The notes under the pieces were generated by a model that saw nothing but the letters and a program-made list of their open reading frames with translations, was not told the origin of the DNA and did not search any database. This document shows positions 16,247-24,959 of a stretch of 50,600 nt of DNA, one piece after another. Numbering within the stretch: position 1 is the stretch's first letter; each line of letters begins with the position of its first letter. Source of the stretch: Brevundimonas sp. UBA5866 (GTDB lineage: Bacteria > Pseudomonadota > Alphaproteobacteria > Caulobacterales > Caulobacteraceae); contig NZ_DJFS01000074.1 of the NCBI RefSeq assembly GCF_002432125.1, forward strand, positions 1 through 50,600. Direction: 5' to 3'. Both the position numbers and the translations under genes were made by a program.

Positions 16247-17052
16247 TACGATCCCTCGGCCAGCTTCAGCGCGGCATCGGCCGCGAACCACCCCGGGCAG
16301 GTCAGGGTAGACGCCGGAAGATCAAGCACCTTGCCACGCGCCATCATCGGCCGCAGCACGGGATGGCGCCCCGTACCCCGCCAATCCATCAGCATTTGCT
16401 CGAAAAAGCCGCGCACGAAAATCAGCGGAGGCCCCATCACAAGGGCTTCCAGACCGATCGGTTGATACCCTGTGCCTCCGCTGGCATTGCGATAACCCGC
16501 AGCGCGCAGGATGCTGTCGATCAAGGTGTCACGACCCGCCGTAAAGCCGCTGGCCGTCATATAGGTCGCGCGCCTGCCCTGTCCGACTCCGGCGGCCTTG
16601 GCCAGCGTGCCGTCCATTTCAGCGATCATAGCCTCACCTCGATCGGCAACATCAAGAGCAACCGACAGGTTGCGGATATTGCTGCGGATATTATCGAAGT
16701 CCCTGCTGTCTTCTATTGTTGCGACCGTCACGCCGGCTTCCTCCAGGCGGCGCAACAGCGGACCATCACCGCCCCAATAACGCACAACCACATCCGGCTT
16801 GAACTTTACAGCCGCCTCCAACGTCGGGCGAATTCGCCGATGCCCCTTTGCGGCATTGCGCATATAGGCGTCGGCGTCGTCGGCACGGGGCGACAAACGG
16901 ATGTCGGCATCAGGCCGCAACGCCAGTACGAACTGGTCTGCGCACTGGTCCAATGACATCACGCGCAACGGTCGGGAAACGGCTTGGGGCGCAGTGCCAA
17001 GCACCAGCAGCACCGCAGCGATCCCGCCCCCCTTGAGCCAGGACCGGATCAC
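16246..17052 (-). CDS. Periplasmic substrate-binding protein of the FecCD-type importer (BtuF/FecB family)
   Basis: Delivers substrate to the permease. It is 268 residues from GTG at 17052-17050, which overlaps the tetR stop by four bases (GTGA). It has a short N-terminal basic stretch and hydrophobic core (about 1-26) consistent with a Sec signal peptide, and no lipobox Cys. The mature part opens with RPLRVMSLDQCADQFVLAL, the start typical of cobalamin/iron-chelate binding proteins, then shows the FKPDVVVRYWGGDGPLL hinge region. There is no TonB-dependent receptor in the window, so the outer-membrane partner is elsewhere. Heme, B12 and siderophore all remain possible. Confidence 0.85.
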   Translation of the reverse strand: MIRSWLKGGGIAAVLLVLGTAPQAVSRPLRVMSLDQCADQFVLALRPDADIRLSPRADDADAYMRNAAKGHRRIRPTLEAAVKFKPDVVVRYWGGDGPLLRRLEEAGVTVATIEDSRDFDNIRSNIRNLSVALDVADRGEAMIAEMDGTLAKAAGVGQGRRATYMTASGFTAGRDTLIDSILRAAGYRNASGGTGYQPIGLEALVMGPPLIFVRGFFEQMLMDWRGTGRHPVLRPMMARGKVLDLPASTLTCPGWFAADAALKLAEGS

Positions 17053-17678
17053 GGATGCAGCAAGCCTTTGATCAAAATATCGATCTGGTCATTGATCAGA
17101 GTCTCGCGATCTTCCCAGTCAAAATGAGGCTTGGTGATCATGATCGAGACCAGACCGTGCACACTGGCCCATAGGACTTGCGTCAGTGCCTTCACACGCT
17201 CCGGTGCCACCTTACCCTCCACGGCCAGGCGAACCCCGCCCTTGAAATGCTCGAACAGTTCATTGGCCACCTTGCGCGAGACAGGTTCGCTCCCGTCTTC
17301 GCTCATCATGGTGGGTGTCATAAAGGCCAATCGATAGGCATTGGCATTTTCAAAACCGAACTCGATATAGACCAGCATCAAGCGGCGAAGATACTGCTGG
17401 GGCTCTGTCTCTGCCTCGGACAGGGCAAGTTGCCGGTTATGAAGAGCCGAAAAGGCCTGCAGGCAGATTTCGTTGAGGATTTCAGCCTTGTCGCGGAAGT
17501 GCATGTAAAGCGCCGTCGAGGACAGGCCTACGGCTTCGGCGATCTTGCGTATCGTCGCACCTTCATAGCCGTGGGCGACAAAGATCTGCTCTGCCGCGGC
17601 AAGGATTTCTCCGCGGCGCACATGACCTTCGCCCTTAGGCTTGCGGACAGAACGCGTTTTGTGCGCGACTTCCGACAT
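17049..17678 (-). CDS. TetR-family transcriptional regulator with WHG-type C-terminal domain
   Basis: A DNA-binding dimer, 209 residues. The N-terminal helix-turn-helix spans about 22-68 (EILAAAEQIFVAHGYEG to STALYMHFRDKAEIL). The C-terminal ligand-binding domain contains LWASVHGLVSIMI, the W-x3-HG motif of the WHG subfamily. It is the first gene of the operon with the importer genes, joined by a four-base overlap, so it probably controls them and itself. It diverges from an XagB-like glycosyltransferase across a 126-bp gap with an imperfect inverted repeat. The effector is unknown. Confidence 0.9.
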   Translation of the reverse strand: MSEVAHKTRSVRKPKGEGHVRRGEILAAAEQIFVAHGYEGATIRKIAEAVGLSSTALYMHFRDKAEILNEICLQAFSALHNRQLALSEAETEPQQYLRRLMLVYIEFGFENANAYRLAFMTPTMMSEDGSEPVSRKVANELFEHFKGGVRLAVEGKVAPERVKALTQVLWASVHGLVSIMITKPHFDWEDRETLINDQIDILIKGLLHP

Positions 17679-17757
17679 ATAGACCTCCGAACGTACTCAA
17701 AGCCCCATCCTAGGCTTGGAATCCACAGAGCGCCACAGAGTTGCCTATCTGTGTATT

Positions 17758-17777
17758 TTTACACTAATGTCCGTAAA
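17758..17777. promoter_or_regulatory. Candidate TetR operator in the divergent promoter region
   Basis: TTTAC (17758-17762) and GTAAA (17773-17777) form an inverted repeat with a 10-nt spacer, between tetR and the glycosyltransferase gene and close to the latter's ribosome site. TetR-family sites commonly have 15-20 bp dyads like this. The inner halves match poorly, so support is modest. Confidence 0.35.
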
Positions 17778-17804
17778 TGACTGGTCAGGGGGGAGTTGGT
17801 CATC

Positions 17805-19235
17805 TTGAGCGGATTTAAACATCCGCCGCTCGAAGTTCCGAACGCCTGTGATGCAGCTCGTGGCGCTCGTATCACAATCAAAGTGCTTGGAGTTGTTGTT
17901 GCGGCTATCGCACTGAGTTTGTGGGCAATTCTGGATGACAGCCGCGGCGTCTGGCTGATCCTCGCCTTCCAACTTTTACTCATCGGCCTAGCGGCGTGGC
18001 GGATCGTACTGATCATGGCGAGCCATCGTCGCGATTTGCCGTCGCCACCACATCCGATCATCTGGCCGCGCTATACGGTGTTGGCGGCACTCTATAACGA
18101 AGCAGAAATCCTGCCCCAGCTGGTGCAGCGCCTTTCTCTTCTCGATTATCCACGCGATGCTCTTGAAGGCTTCATCCTGCTGGAGGCTGACGATCACCGG
18201 ACCCAGGCCGTGGCCCGCAACCTGCGCCTGCCTCCCTGGCTCAAGATCGTGGTTGTTCCCGATGGCGCCCCACGCACCAAGCCGCGCGCCCTCAACTACG
18301 GCCTGAAACTGGCGACTGGCGATTTGCTGACAATCTATGACGCCGAGGACTCGCCCGATCCCGCGCAGTTGAAAGAAGCGGCATCGCGCTTTGCCAGTGA
18401 CAGGCGCGGTTATGCCTGCCTTCAGGCCCCTTTGCGCATTCACCGCCAGCACCGCACCGCACTCAACAGCGACATACTCGATAGACAGTTTGCCGCTGAA
18501 TATGCGGGCCTGTTCGAGGTTATCCTGCCGGGAATGGCACGGCTTGGGCTTCCCTTTCCATTGGGCGGGACCAGTAACCACTTCCGTGTCGATGTTCTGA
18601 GATCGGTAGGCGGTTGGGATGCCTATAATGTCACGGAAGACGCCGACCTCGGATTTCGTCTGTGGCGTGCGGGTTGGAAGCTGGGCGTGATCTCGTCGCC
18701 GACTTGGGAAACACCACCGGGGCCGGTCAATCTGTGGCTGCCCCAACGAACCCGATGGCTCAAAGGGTATCTGCAGACACTGGCCGTCCATTTCGGTAAG
18801 CCCGGACTGGGACCGAAGGGCATGTTTGCCTTCCTGACGACCCTGATCGCCGGCCTTATCGCCGCTTCGGTACACGGATTTGCCTTGGCTGCCGTGTGTA
18901 CCATCGCCCTGCTCAGCCTGCTTTCCCTCAGCCCTCCGGATGTCGGGCTTGGTGCATTTTCCGTGCTGATTACCGGCTATCTGGCCTCTTGGCTGACCTG
19001 CGCGGTGGGCGCGCGGCGGATAGGGCTACGCTACGGATTGAGAGAAATCGCCCTGGCCCCCTTATACTGGTCGCTGCTGAGCATCGCCTTTTTCCACGCT
19101 TTGGCCCGTCTCGTTTTCCAGCCCCATGCCTGGGACAAGACCCCGCATCTGCCCGACATTCCATTGGCCGACCAGCATAGCCCTGTGATCCGTTCCACCT
19201 ATTCTGCGGCAACCGCTGGACGAGAGGCCGCCTGA
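17805..19235 (+). CDS. Processive family 2 glycosyltransferase, XagB/cellulose-synthase-like
   Basis: An inner-membrane polysaccharide synthase, 476 residues from TTG at 17805, preceded by GGAG nine bases ahead (a TTG at 17796 is too close to that site). Two N-terminal membrane helices lie at about 25-70. The GT-A domain holds the first Asp in LEADDH, the DxD-like IYDAEDSPDP, TEDADLG with the catalytic Asp, and LPQRTRWLKG (QxxRW), the signature of processive enzymes. Several membrane helices follow at the C-terminus. The segment PLGGTSNHFR with YNVTEDADLG resembles XagB and mixed-linkage glucan synthases from memory. No partner genes or PilZ domain are beside it, so the product is unknown. 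Confidence 0.85.
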   Translation: MSGFKHPPLEVPNACDAARGARITIKVLGVVVAAIALSLWAILDDSRGVWLILAFQLLLIGLAAWRIVLIMASHRRDLPSPPHPIIWPRYTVLAALYNEAEILPQLVQRLSLLDYPRDALEGFILLEADDHRTQAVARNLRLPPWLKIVVVPDGAPRTKPRALNYGLKLATGDLLTIYDAEDSPDPAQLKEAASRFASDRRGYACLQAPLRIHRQHRTALNSDILDRQFAAEYAGLFEVILPGMARLGLPFPLGGTSNHFRVDVLRSVGGWDAYNVTEDADLGFRLWRAGWKLGVISSPTWETPPGPVNLWLPQRTRWLKGYLQTLAVHFGKPGLGPKGMFAFLTTLIAGLIAASVHGFALAAVCTIALLSLLSLSPPDVGLGAFSVLITGYLASWLTCAVGARRIGLRYGLREIALAPLYWSLLSIAFFHALARLVFQPHAWDKTPHLPDIPLADQHSPVIRSTYSAATAGREAA

Positions 19236-19253
19236 AGGCTTATCAGCCCACAC

Positions 19254-20153
19254 ATGGCTCCGGTTCTATCCCCTACCCCCGAAACCCTCGTCACCCGAGG
19301 CTGGTCGGATTACGCGCTTATCGACAGCGGCAACGGTCGCAAGCTTGAACGCTATGGCCGTTATACGGTCGTGCGCCCCGAGCCGCAGTGCTTCTGGTCC
19401 GCCAAGGATGAAAAGAAGTTCGAGCAGGCCAACGCCATGTTCGATCCCCAGCAGGAGGAAGAGGATTCCGGCCGCTGGCGTTTCGACGCGCATGGCCCGA
19501 TCGACGCATTCCCGCTGAAATGGAAAGATGTGCGGTTCATGGGGCGTTTCACCCCGTTCCGCCACCTCGCCTTCTTCCCCGAACAGGCGGCCAACTGGGA
19601 ATGGCTGGATGCACGCATCCGCACCCTGAAAGAGCCGAAGATCCTGAACCTGTTCGGCTACACCGGCGTGGCTACGCTGGCCTGTTCGGCAGCGGGTGCG
19701 CATGTGACGCACGTCGATGCGTCCAAGAAGTCGGTCAACTATGCCCGCGAGAACGCCGAGCTGTCGGGCCTGTCTGACCGTCCGATCCGCTGGCTGGTCG
19801 AGGACGCCCGCAAATTCGTGGCCCGCGAGGTCCGTCGCGGCAACAAGTACGACGGCATCATCCTTGATCCGCCGAAATACGGTCGCGGTGCCAACGGCGA
19901 GGTCTGGCGTCTGTTCGAGAACATGCCGGAACTGCTGAAGGACTGCGCCGCCCTGCTGTCGGACGATGCCTCCTTCCTGCTGCTGAACGCCTATGCCGCC
20001 CGTATCTCGGGCCTGTCGCTGGCGCACATGATGGCCGAGGCCACCCACGACCGTGGTGGCCGCATCGACTGGGGCGAACTGGCCCTGTCGGAAGACGGAA
20101 AGGACGCCCGTTCCATCGGCCTCAGCTTCTTTGCTCGCTGGAGTAATGTGTAA
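19254..20153 (+). CDS. Class I SAM-dependent (RlmI-like) RNA methyltransferase
   Basis: Probably methylates cytosine or another base in rRNA. It is 299 residues. The SAM-binding motif is ILNLFGYTGVATLACSAAGA, followed by VDASKKSVNYARENAEL, EDARKFV and the catalytic-type ILDPPKYGRG. RlmI/RlmK proteins of COG1092 are about 390 residues with an N-terminal PUA domain; this one is shorter and I see no PUA domain. Its stop shares one base with the next ATG (TAATG), tying it to a SpoU-type RNA methyltransferase, which supports an RNA target. Confidence 0.85.
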   Translation: MAPVLSPTPETLVTRGWSDYALIDSGNGRKLERYGRYTVVRPEPQCFWSAKDEKKFEQANAMFDPQQEEEDSGRWRFDAHGPIDAFPLKWKDVRFMGRFTPFRHLAFFPEQAANWEWLDARIRTLKEPKILNLFGYTGVATLACSAAGAHVTHVDASKKSVNYARENAELSGLSDRPIRWLVEDARKFVAREVRRGNKYDGIILDPPKYGRGANGEVWRLFENMPELLKDCAALLSDDASFLLLNAYAARISGLSLAHMMAEATHDRGGRIDWGELALSEDGKDARSIGLSFFARWSNV

Positions 20154-20965
20154 TGAGCGAGCATCTGATCACCTCCCTCACCAATGACACGGTCAAGGCC
20201 GTCCGCGCCCTGCACATGCGCAAGGAACGCGAGGCGACGGGTCGTTTTCTGGCCGAAGGTCTGAAATTCATCGGCGAGGCTCTGGATCAGGGCCGCGCAC
20301 CGAAGATGCTGCTAGTGGGGCAGGATGCCCGCCCGCACGCTATTCTCGACCGCGCCAAGGAAGAGACCCGCAAGGCTGGCGGCCAGATCATCACCGTCAC
20401 CCACGCCATCCTCGAAAAGATCAGCCGCCGCGACAATCCGCAGACCGTGCTGGGCGTGTTCGAGCAGGTGTTCACGCCGCTGAACGACATCAAGCCCGAC
20501 ACCAAGCCGGTTTGGGTGGCGCTGGAACAGGTTCGCGATCCGGGCAACCTCGGCACCATCATCCGCACGGCAGACAGCGCCGGCTGCGGTGGTGTGATCC
20601 TGATCGGCGACTGTGTGGACCCCTATTCGGTGGAGGCCGTGCGCGCGACCATGGGCTCGGTCTTCGCCGTCTCCATCACCAAGACCAGCCGCGAGGACTT
20701 CGTGGCGTGGCGCAAGAACTGGCCGGGCAGCGTGATCGGTACGCGCCTTGATGCCACTCACGGCTATCGTGACAGCCCTGTCCAGCATCCGGCCATCATC
20801 TTGATGGGCAATGAGCAAGCAGGCCTCACCGACGAACTGGCCGCAACCTGCGATGTAAACGTCAAGATTCCGATGCGGGGCCGTGCAGACAGCCTCAACC
20901 TCGCGGTGGCGACGGGCATCATGGTCTATTCGGTGACCGACGCGGCCTACGGCTCGGGCCTGTAA
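20153..20965 (+). CDS. TrmH/SpoU-family RNA 2'-O-methyltransferase
   Basis: A SPOUT-fold, knotted methyltransferase acting on tRNA or rRNA ribose, 270 residues. The N-terminal substrate-binding domain (about 1-105) includes FLAEGLKFIGEAL. The three SpoU motifs are visible: QVRDPGNLGTIIRTADSAG, ILMGNEQAGLTDEL, and IPMRGRADSLNLAVATGIM. Which RNA is modified cannot be told from the sequence. It is coupled to the upstream methyltransferase gene and is followed by a bidirectional terminator. Confidence 0.92.
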   Translation: MSEHLITSLTNDTVKAVRALHMRKEREATGRFLAEGLKFIGEALDQGRAPKMLLVGQDARPHAILDRAKEETRKAGGQIITVTHAILEKISRRDNPQTVLGVFEQVFTPLNDIKPDTKPVWVALEQVRDPGNLGTIIRTADSAGCGGVILIGDCVDPYSVEAVRATMGSVFAVSITKTSREDFVAWRKNWPGSVIGTRLDATHGYRDSPVQHPAIILMGNEQAGLTDELAATCDVNVKIPMRGRADSLNLAVATGIMVYSVTDAAYGSGL

Positions 20966-20987
20966 TCACACCGACAATCTGACAACG

Positions 20988-21023
20988 AAAAGGGGGAGGC
21001 TTTACGCCTCCCCCACTGTTTTT
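20988..21023. terminator. Bidirectional terminator overlapping the MFS stop codon
   Basis: A perfect 9-bp stem GGGGGAGGC (20992-21000) with GCCTCCCCC (21006-21014) has the loop TTTAC and GTTTTT after it. Read leftward it is preceded by the MFS gene, whose TAA stop (21004-21002) lies in the loop, so its 3' coding end forms half of the hairpin. Confidence 0.9.
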
Positions 21024-22288
21024 ATGCGCCGCATGCCCAGCAGGGCCAGAATGGTCAGCAGGGCTGCAACAGCCAGATAGAAGCCCACAGCCATCAGGCC
21101 ATAACGCTGGGCCAGCCACGTCGCGATGAACGGCGCCAGCGACGCGCCAAGGATGCTGGCCATGTTGAAGGTCATCGATGCGCCCGTATAGCGGACCGCC
21201 GTCGGGAACGGCCGTGCCAGCGCAGCACCGATAGGGCCATAGGTACAGCCCATCAGCGCAAAGCCGAGGATGAAAAAGACGGTTATGCCCGGCAGGCCCG
21301 CTTTGAACAGTACCGGAATGAGAAGGCCGAACAGGGCAATACCCACACTGGTCACCAACAGGGTCGTCGCCTGCCCCCACTTGTCGGCTGCCAGTGCCGC
21401 AAAGGGAATCAGCAGGCCAAAGAAGCAAACGCCCAAAAGCTGGATCGGCAGGAACTGTTCGCGGCTGTATCCCATCGAGGTGGTACCCCAGCCCAGCGCA
21501 AACACCGTCATCAGGTAGAACAGCACGAACGTCGCCAGGCCCGCCAGCGTGCCCGTCAGCAACGCGTATTTGTGGTTGGCAAAAAGAGTGACGACGGGAG
21601 CCTTCACCCGCTCCTGTTTGTCGATGGCCTTTTGGAAGTCCGGCGTCTCATGGATCTTCAGGCGCATCCACAGGCCGACGATCACCAGAACCGCACTGGC
21701 GATGAACGGCACGCGCCAGCCCCATGCCATAAAGCTGTCTTCGCTGAGGAAATGGCCCAGCGCGATGAAGCTGGTCGTGGACAGGATGAAGCCGATGGGC
21801 GCGCCCAGTTGCGGGAACATGCCGTACCACGCCTTCTTGCCCGGAGGCGCGTTCTCAGTGGCCAGCAGAACCGCGCCGCCCCATTCACCGCCAAGGCCCA
21901 GGCCCTGACCGAAGCGGCACAGCGCCAGCAGCAGCGGCCCCACCACACCGGCCTGAGCATAGGTCGGCAGTAGGCCGATCAGGACCGTCGATCCCCCCAT
22001 CGTCATCAGCGCCGCGACCAGTGTCGCCTTGCGGCCCACCTTGTCACCGAAGTGACCGAACACCACCGCGCCAATCGGGCGGGCGAAGAAGGCGATCGAG
22101 AAGGTCGCAAACGACGCCAGCATAGCCGTCATCGGGTCGCTTCCGGGAAAGAAGAGCGCCGGAAACACCAGGACAGCCGCTGTCGCGTAAATATAGAAAT
22201 CGTAGAACTCGATTGTCGTGCCAATCAGGCTAGCGAACAGAACGCGCGCCTTGGAGTTCTTTGCGGGTATATTTTGGCTGTCGGCCAC
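21002..22288 (-). CDS. MFS transporter, metabolite:H+ symporter (MHS) family
   Basis: A 428-residue, 12-helix inner-membrane symporter starting GTG at 22288, with AGGGGAG five bases ahead. Family marks are GTTIEFYDFYIYATAAVLVFP in helix 1 (shown in part), GHFGDKVGRK in the loop 2-3 signature, and GLGLGGEWGGAVLLATENAP. The MHS family includes transporters for shikimate, alpha-ketoglutarate, proline/betaine and citrate; the substrate is not decided by sequence. The gene stands alone between convergent trmH-like and upstream hrpB genes. The C-terminus is encoded in the terminator hairpin. Confidence 0.92.
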   Translation of the reverse strand: MADSQNIPAKNSKARVLFASLIGTTIEFYDFYIYATAAVLVFPALFFPGSDPMTAMLASFATFSIAFFARPIGAVVFGHFGDKVGRKATLVAALMTMGGSTVLIGLLPTYAQAGVVGPLLLALCRFGQGLGLGGEWGGAVLLATENAPPGKKAWYGMFPQLGAPIGFILSTTSFIALGHFLSEDSFMAWGWRVPFIASAVLVIVGLWMRLKIHETPDFQKAIDKQERVKAPVVTLFANHKYALLTGTLAGLATFVLFYLMTVFALGWGTTSMGYSREQFLPIQLLGVCFFGLLIPFAALAADKWGQATTLLVTSVGIALFGLLIPVLFKAGLPGITVFFILGFALMGCTYGPIGAALARPFPTAVRYTGASMTFNMASILGASLAPFIATWLAQRYGLMAVGFYLAVAALLTILALLGMRRIKTVGEA

Positions 22289-22373
22289 GACGTCTCCCCT
22301 TAATCAGAGCATTTTCATTTCAGAAATTGCCCTGTTTAGTCAAGGATTTACACTGGCCAAGCTTGAACAGACC

Positions 22374-24809
22374 CTATGTGCCCCGTGGCTTGGCAAGATT
22401 GGTCGCCGCCGCATTGGCCGGATCTTCGGGCCAGGGGTGACGCGGATATCGCCCGCGCATTTCCGCCCGCACCGCCGCCCACGATCCGGCCCAGAACCCC
22501 GGCAAATCCTTGGTCACCTGCACCGGGCGACGCGCGGGTGAAAGCAACGAAAGGGTCAGTGGTACACGCCCACCGCCCACAGTCGGGTGGGTGTTCACGC
22601 CAAAAAGCTCCTGCACCCTGATCTCGACACGCGGCCCACCTTCGGCTGCATAGTCGATCGCCGCCGAACCCAGCGGTGTCGTCAGGCGCGAGGGTGCCAG
22701 TTCATCGAGTTTGCGCGTCAGGTCCCAAGGCACCAGATTGCGCAGACCCTCGCTCAAAGCCCCGTCGGACAGGTTTTCGAGCGACTGGGCCCCGTCCAGA
22801 ACGGGCCACAGCCATTCTTCACGTCGCTGCAGCAGGGCCGCATCCGAAACATCCGGCCATGTCTCGTCCAGCGCATGAAGAAAGGCCAGACGCGCACGCA
22901 AGGCGCTGGCCGCCTCGCCCCATTTCAACGCACCAAGGCCATTTCGCTCGACCTCGGATTTCAGGGCCGCCGCAATCATCTTGCGGTCCGGGGTGCCCAT
23001 TATCTTTTCATCGATAACGATGGCCCCGATCCGGCGCTGGCGCTTCAGTACCATCTTTCCGGACGGCTCCTTGGATAGGACATCGTTGATCTCGATCCGG
23101 TGGGCCAGATCGGTTTCGATGGTGCGCGCATCCAGCACGGCAGCCAGACGCACCTTGTCGCGCACATCGCCGCCACCCAACTCGGCGACCGCCAGCCATT
23201 TCTCCTGGGACAGACGCTCGCTGGCATCCACCATGACGCCGCGACCCGACGACAACAGGAAATCGCCCTGCTTGCCCTTGGCCCTTGCAATACGGTCGGG
23301 AAAGGCCTCGCAGATCAGCAGGCCCGCATCCACCTGTTCCCCGGTGCCGCTTCCGGCGGCCTTGGCCCAGCGCTCGGCCAGCTTCATGGCATCGCGCGCG
23401 CGCGAAGAGCGATCTCGGCCAAGCCCTTTGAGGCGCTCTTCGATATCGACAGCCGTACCGTCCAATCCCGGTTCGGTCAGCAAGGCCGCAAGCGTGGCTC
23501 CGCCCATCGCATCGCCCAGATCGGACGCGACCGTCACCATATGGGCCAGTCGCGGAGACAGCGGCATCTTCACCAACCGCTGACCGTGCGCCGTCAGTTC
23601 ACCCTTGGCGTCCAGCGCCCCCAAGCGCGTCAGCAGATTGCGCGCCTCGGCAAAGGCCCCCGCAGGTGGCATATCCAACAGCGCCAGTCCTTCGGGTGAC
23701 TTTCGTCCCCAACGCGCGAGATCGAGCGCGAATGCCGAGAGGTCCGCCTCCTGGATTTCAGGCCGTTGATGGGCCACGAGGCCCCGTGTCTGTTCTTCGT
23801 CCCAAAGACGATAGCAGACGCCCGGCTCCACACGGCCAGCACGGCCGCGCCGCTGCTCCGCCGAAGATTTGCTGACCTTCACCGTCACAAGGCGGGCCAG
23901 CCCGCTGGACGGCTCAAATCGCGGTACGCGCGACAGACCACTGTCTATAACGACCCGTACGCCCTGAATGGTCAGGCTGGTTTCCGCCACAGAGGTCGCC
24001 AGCACCACCTTGCGGCGTCCTTCGGGGGCGGGTTCGAGGGCCCGGTCCTGATCTGACTTGTCCATCGCCCCGAACAGCCCCACCACATCGACCGTCGGAT
24101 CACGCAATCGCTCGTTGATGCGCTGGATCGAGCGGTGGATTTCCCCCTGCCCCGGCAAGAAACACAGGATCGATCCCGTCTCGTCCTGCAAAGCCTGAAG
24201 CACAGCGCGAGAAACGGCATCTTCCAACCGCTCCGTCGGGTTGCGGCCCAGATATCGTGTTTCGACCGGAAACATCCGGCCTTCGGTCTCAATCACCGGC
24301 GGATTGTCGAGCAGACGCGCCACGCCCTGAACATCCAGCGTAGCGGACATGACGACGATCCGCAGGTCGTCGCGTATCAGTTGTTGGCACTCGCGCGCCA
24401 GGGCCAGCCCGAGGTCGGCATCCAGACTGCGCTCGTGGAATTCGTCGAACAGAACGGCGGCCACGCCATCCAGCGTCGGGTCATCCAGAATCATGCGGGT
24501 GAACACGCCCTCGGTCACCACCTCGATTCGTGTCGAAGCCCCGATCCGGCTTTGCAGTCGCGTACGATAGCCGACCGTTTCGCCTGCCTTCTGGCCGAGT
24601 GTGGATGCCATACGTTCTGCGGCAGCCCGCGCAGCAAGGCGGCGCGGCTCCAGCAGCAATATTTTTCCACCCTTCAACCAAGGCCTGTCCAGCAGCCTCA
24701 GCGGCACAACTGTGGTTTTGCCTGCGCCCGGCGGTGCAGCAAGAACAAGGGTCGAATGCTGATCCAAAGATTGGACAATCGATTCGAGAACGGCATGGAT
24801 CGGTAACAT
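22374..24809 (-). CDS. hrpB: ATP-dependent helicase HrpB
   Basis: A DEAH-family superfamily 2 RNA helicase of uncertain cellular role, 811 residues, the usual HrpB size. Motif I is APPGAGKTT (about 25-33), motif II is DEFH in VLFDEFHERSLDADLG, motif III is MSATLD, and motif VI is EQRRGRAGRVEPG. The C-terminal HrpB-specific domain includes DRIARAKGKQGDFLLSSGRG and a final PVQVTKDLPGFWAGSW. AGGA sits five bases ahead of the ATG at 24809. It is divergent from the amino-acid permease across 150 bp. Confidence 0.95.
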   Translation of the reverse strand: MLPIHAVLESIVQSLDQHSTLVLAAPPGAGKTTVVPLRLLDRPWLKGGKILLLEPRRLAARAAAERMASTLGQKAGETVGYRTRLQSRIGASTRIEVVTEGVFTRMILDDPTLDGVAAVLFDEFHERSLDADLGLALARECQQLIRDDLRIVVMSATLDVQGVARLLDNPPVIETEGRMFPVETRYLGRNPTERLEDAVSRAVLQALQDETGSILCFLPGQGEIHRSIQRINERLRDPTVDVVGLFGAMDKSDQDRALEPAPEGRRKVVLATSVAETSLTIQGVRVVIDSGLSRVPRFEPSSGLARLVTVKVSKSSAEQRRGRAGRVEPGVCYRLWDEEQTRGLVAHQRPEIQEADLSAFALDLARWGRKSPEGLALLDMPPAGAFAEARNLLTRLGALDAKGELTAHGQRLVKMPLSPRLAHMVTVASDLGDAMGGATLAALLTEPGLDGTAVDIEERLKGLGRDRSSRARDAMKLAERWAKAAGSGTGEQVDAGLLICEAFPDRIARAKGKQGDFLLSSGRGVMVDASERLSQEKWLAVAELGGGDVRDKVRLAAVLDARTIETDLAHRIEINDVLSKEPSGKMVLKRQRRIGAIVIDEKIMGTPDRKMIAAALKSEVERNGLGALKWGEAASALRARLAFLHALDETWPDVSDAALLQRREEWLWPVLDGAQSLENLSDGALSEGLRNLVPWDLTRKLDELAPSRLTTPLGSAAIDYAAEGGPRVEIRVQELFGVNTHPTVGGGRVPLTLSLLSPARRPVQVTKDLPGFWAGSWAAVRAEMRGRYPRHPWPEDPANAAATNLAKPRGT

Positions 24810-24959
24810 CTGATCCTAGTACCGCGACGCAAACTTTGGACAAAATCGTCGCAAATTGGTCCAGATTTCGTCAATCGCGTTGCGTGAACAAAAAACCCTG
24901 TCTAGCGTCCACTCCGAGGGCCGACACGCGTCGGCACACAAAATGTGAGGGGACATTCC

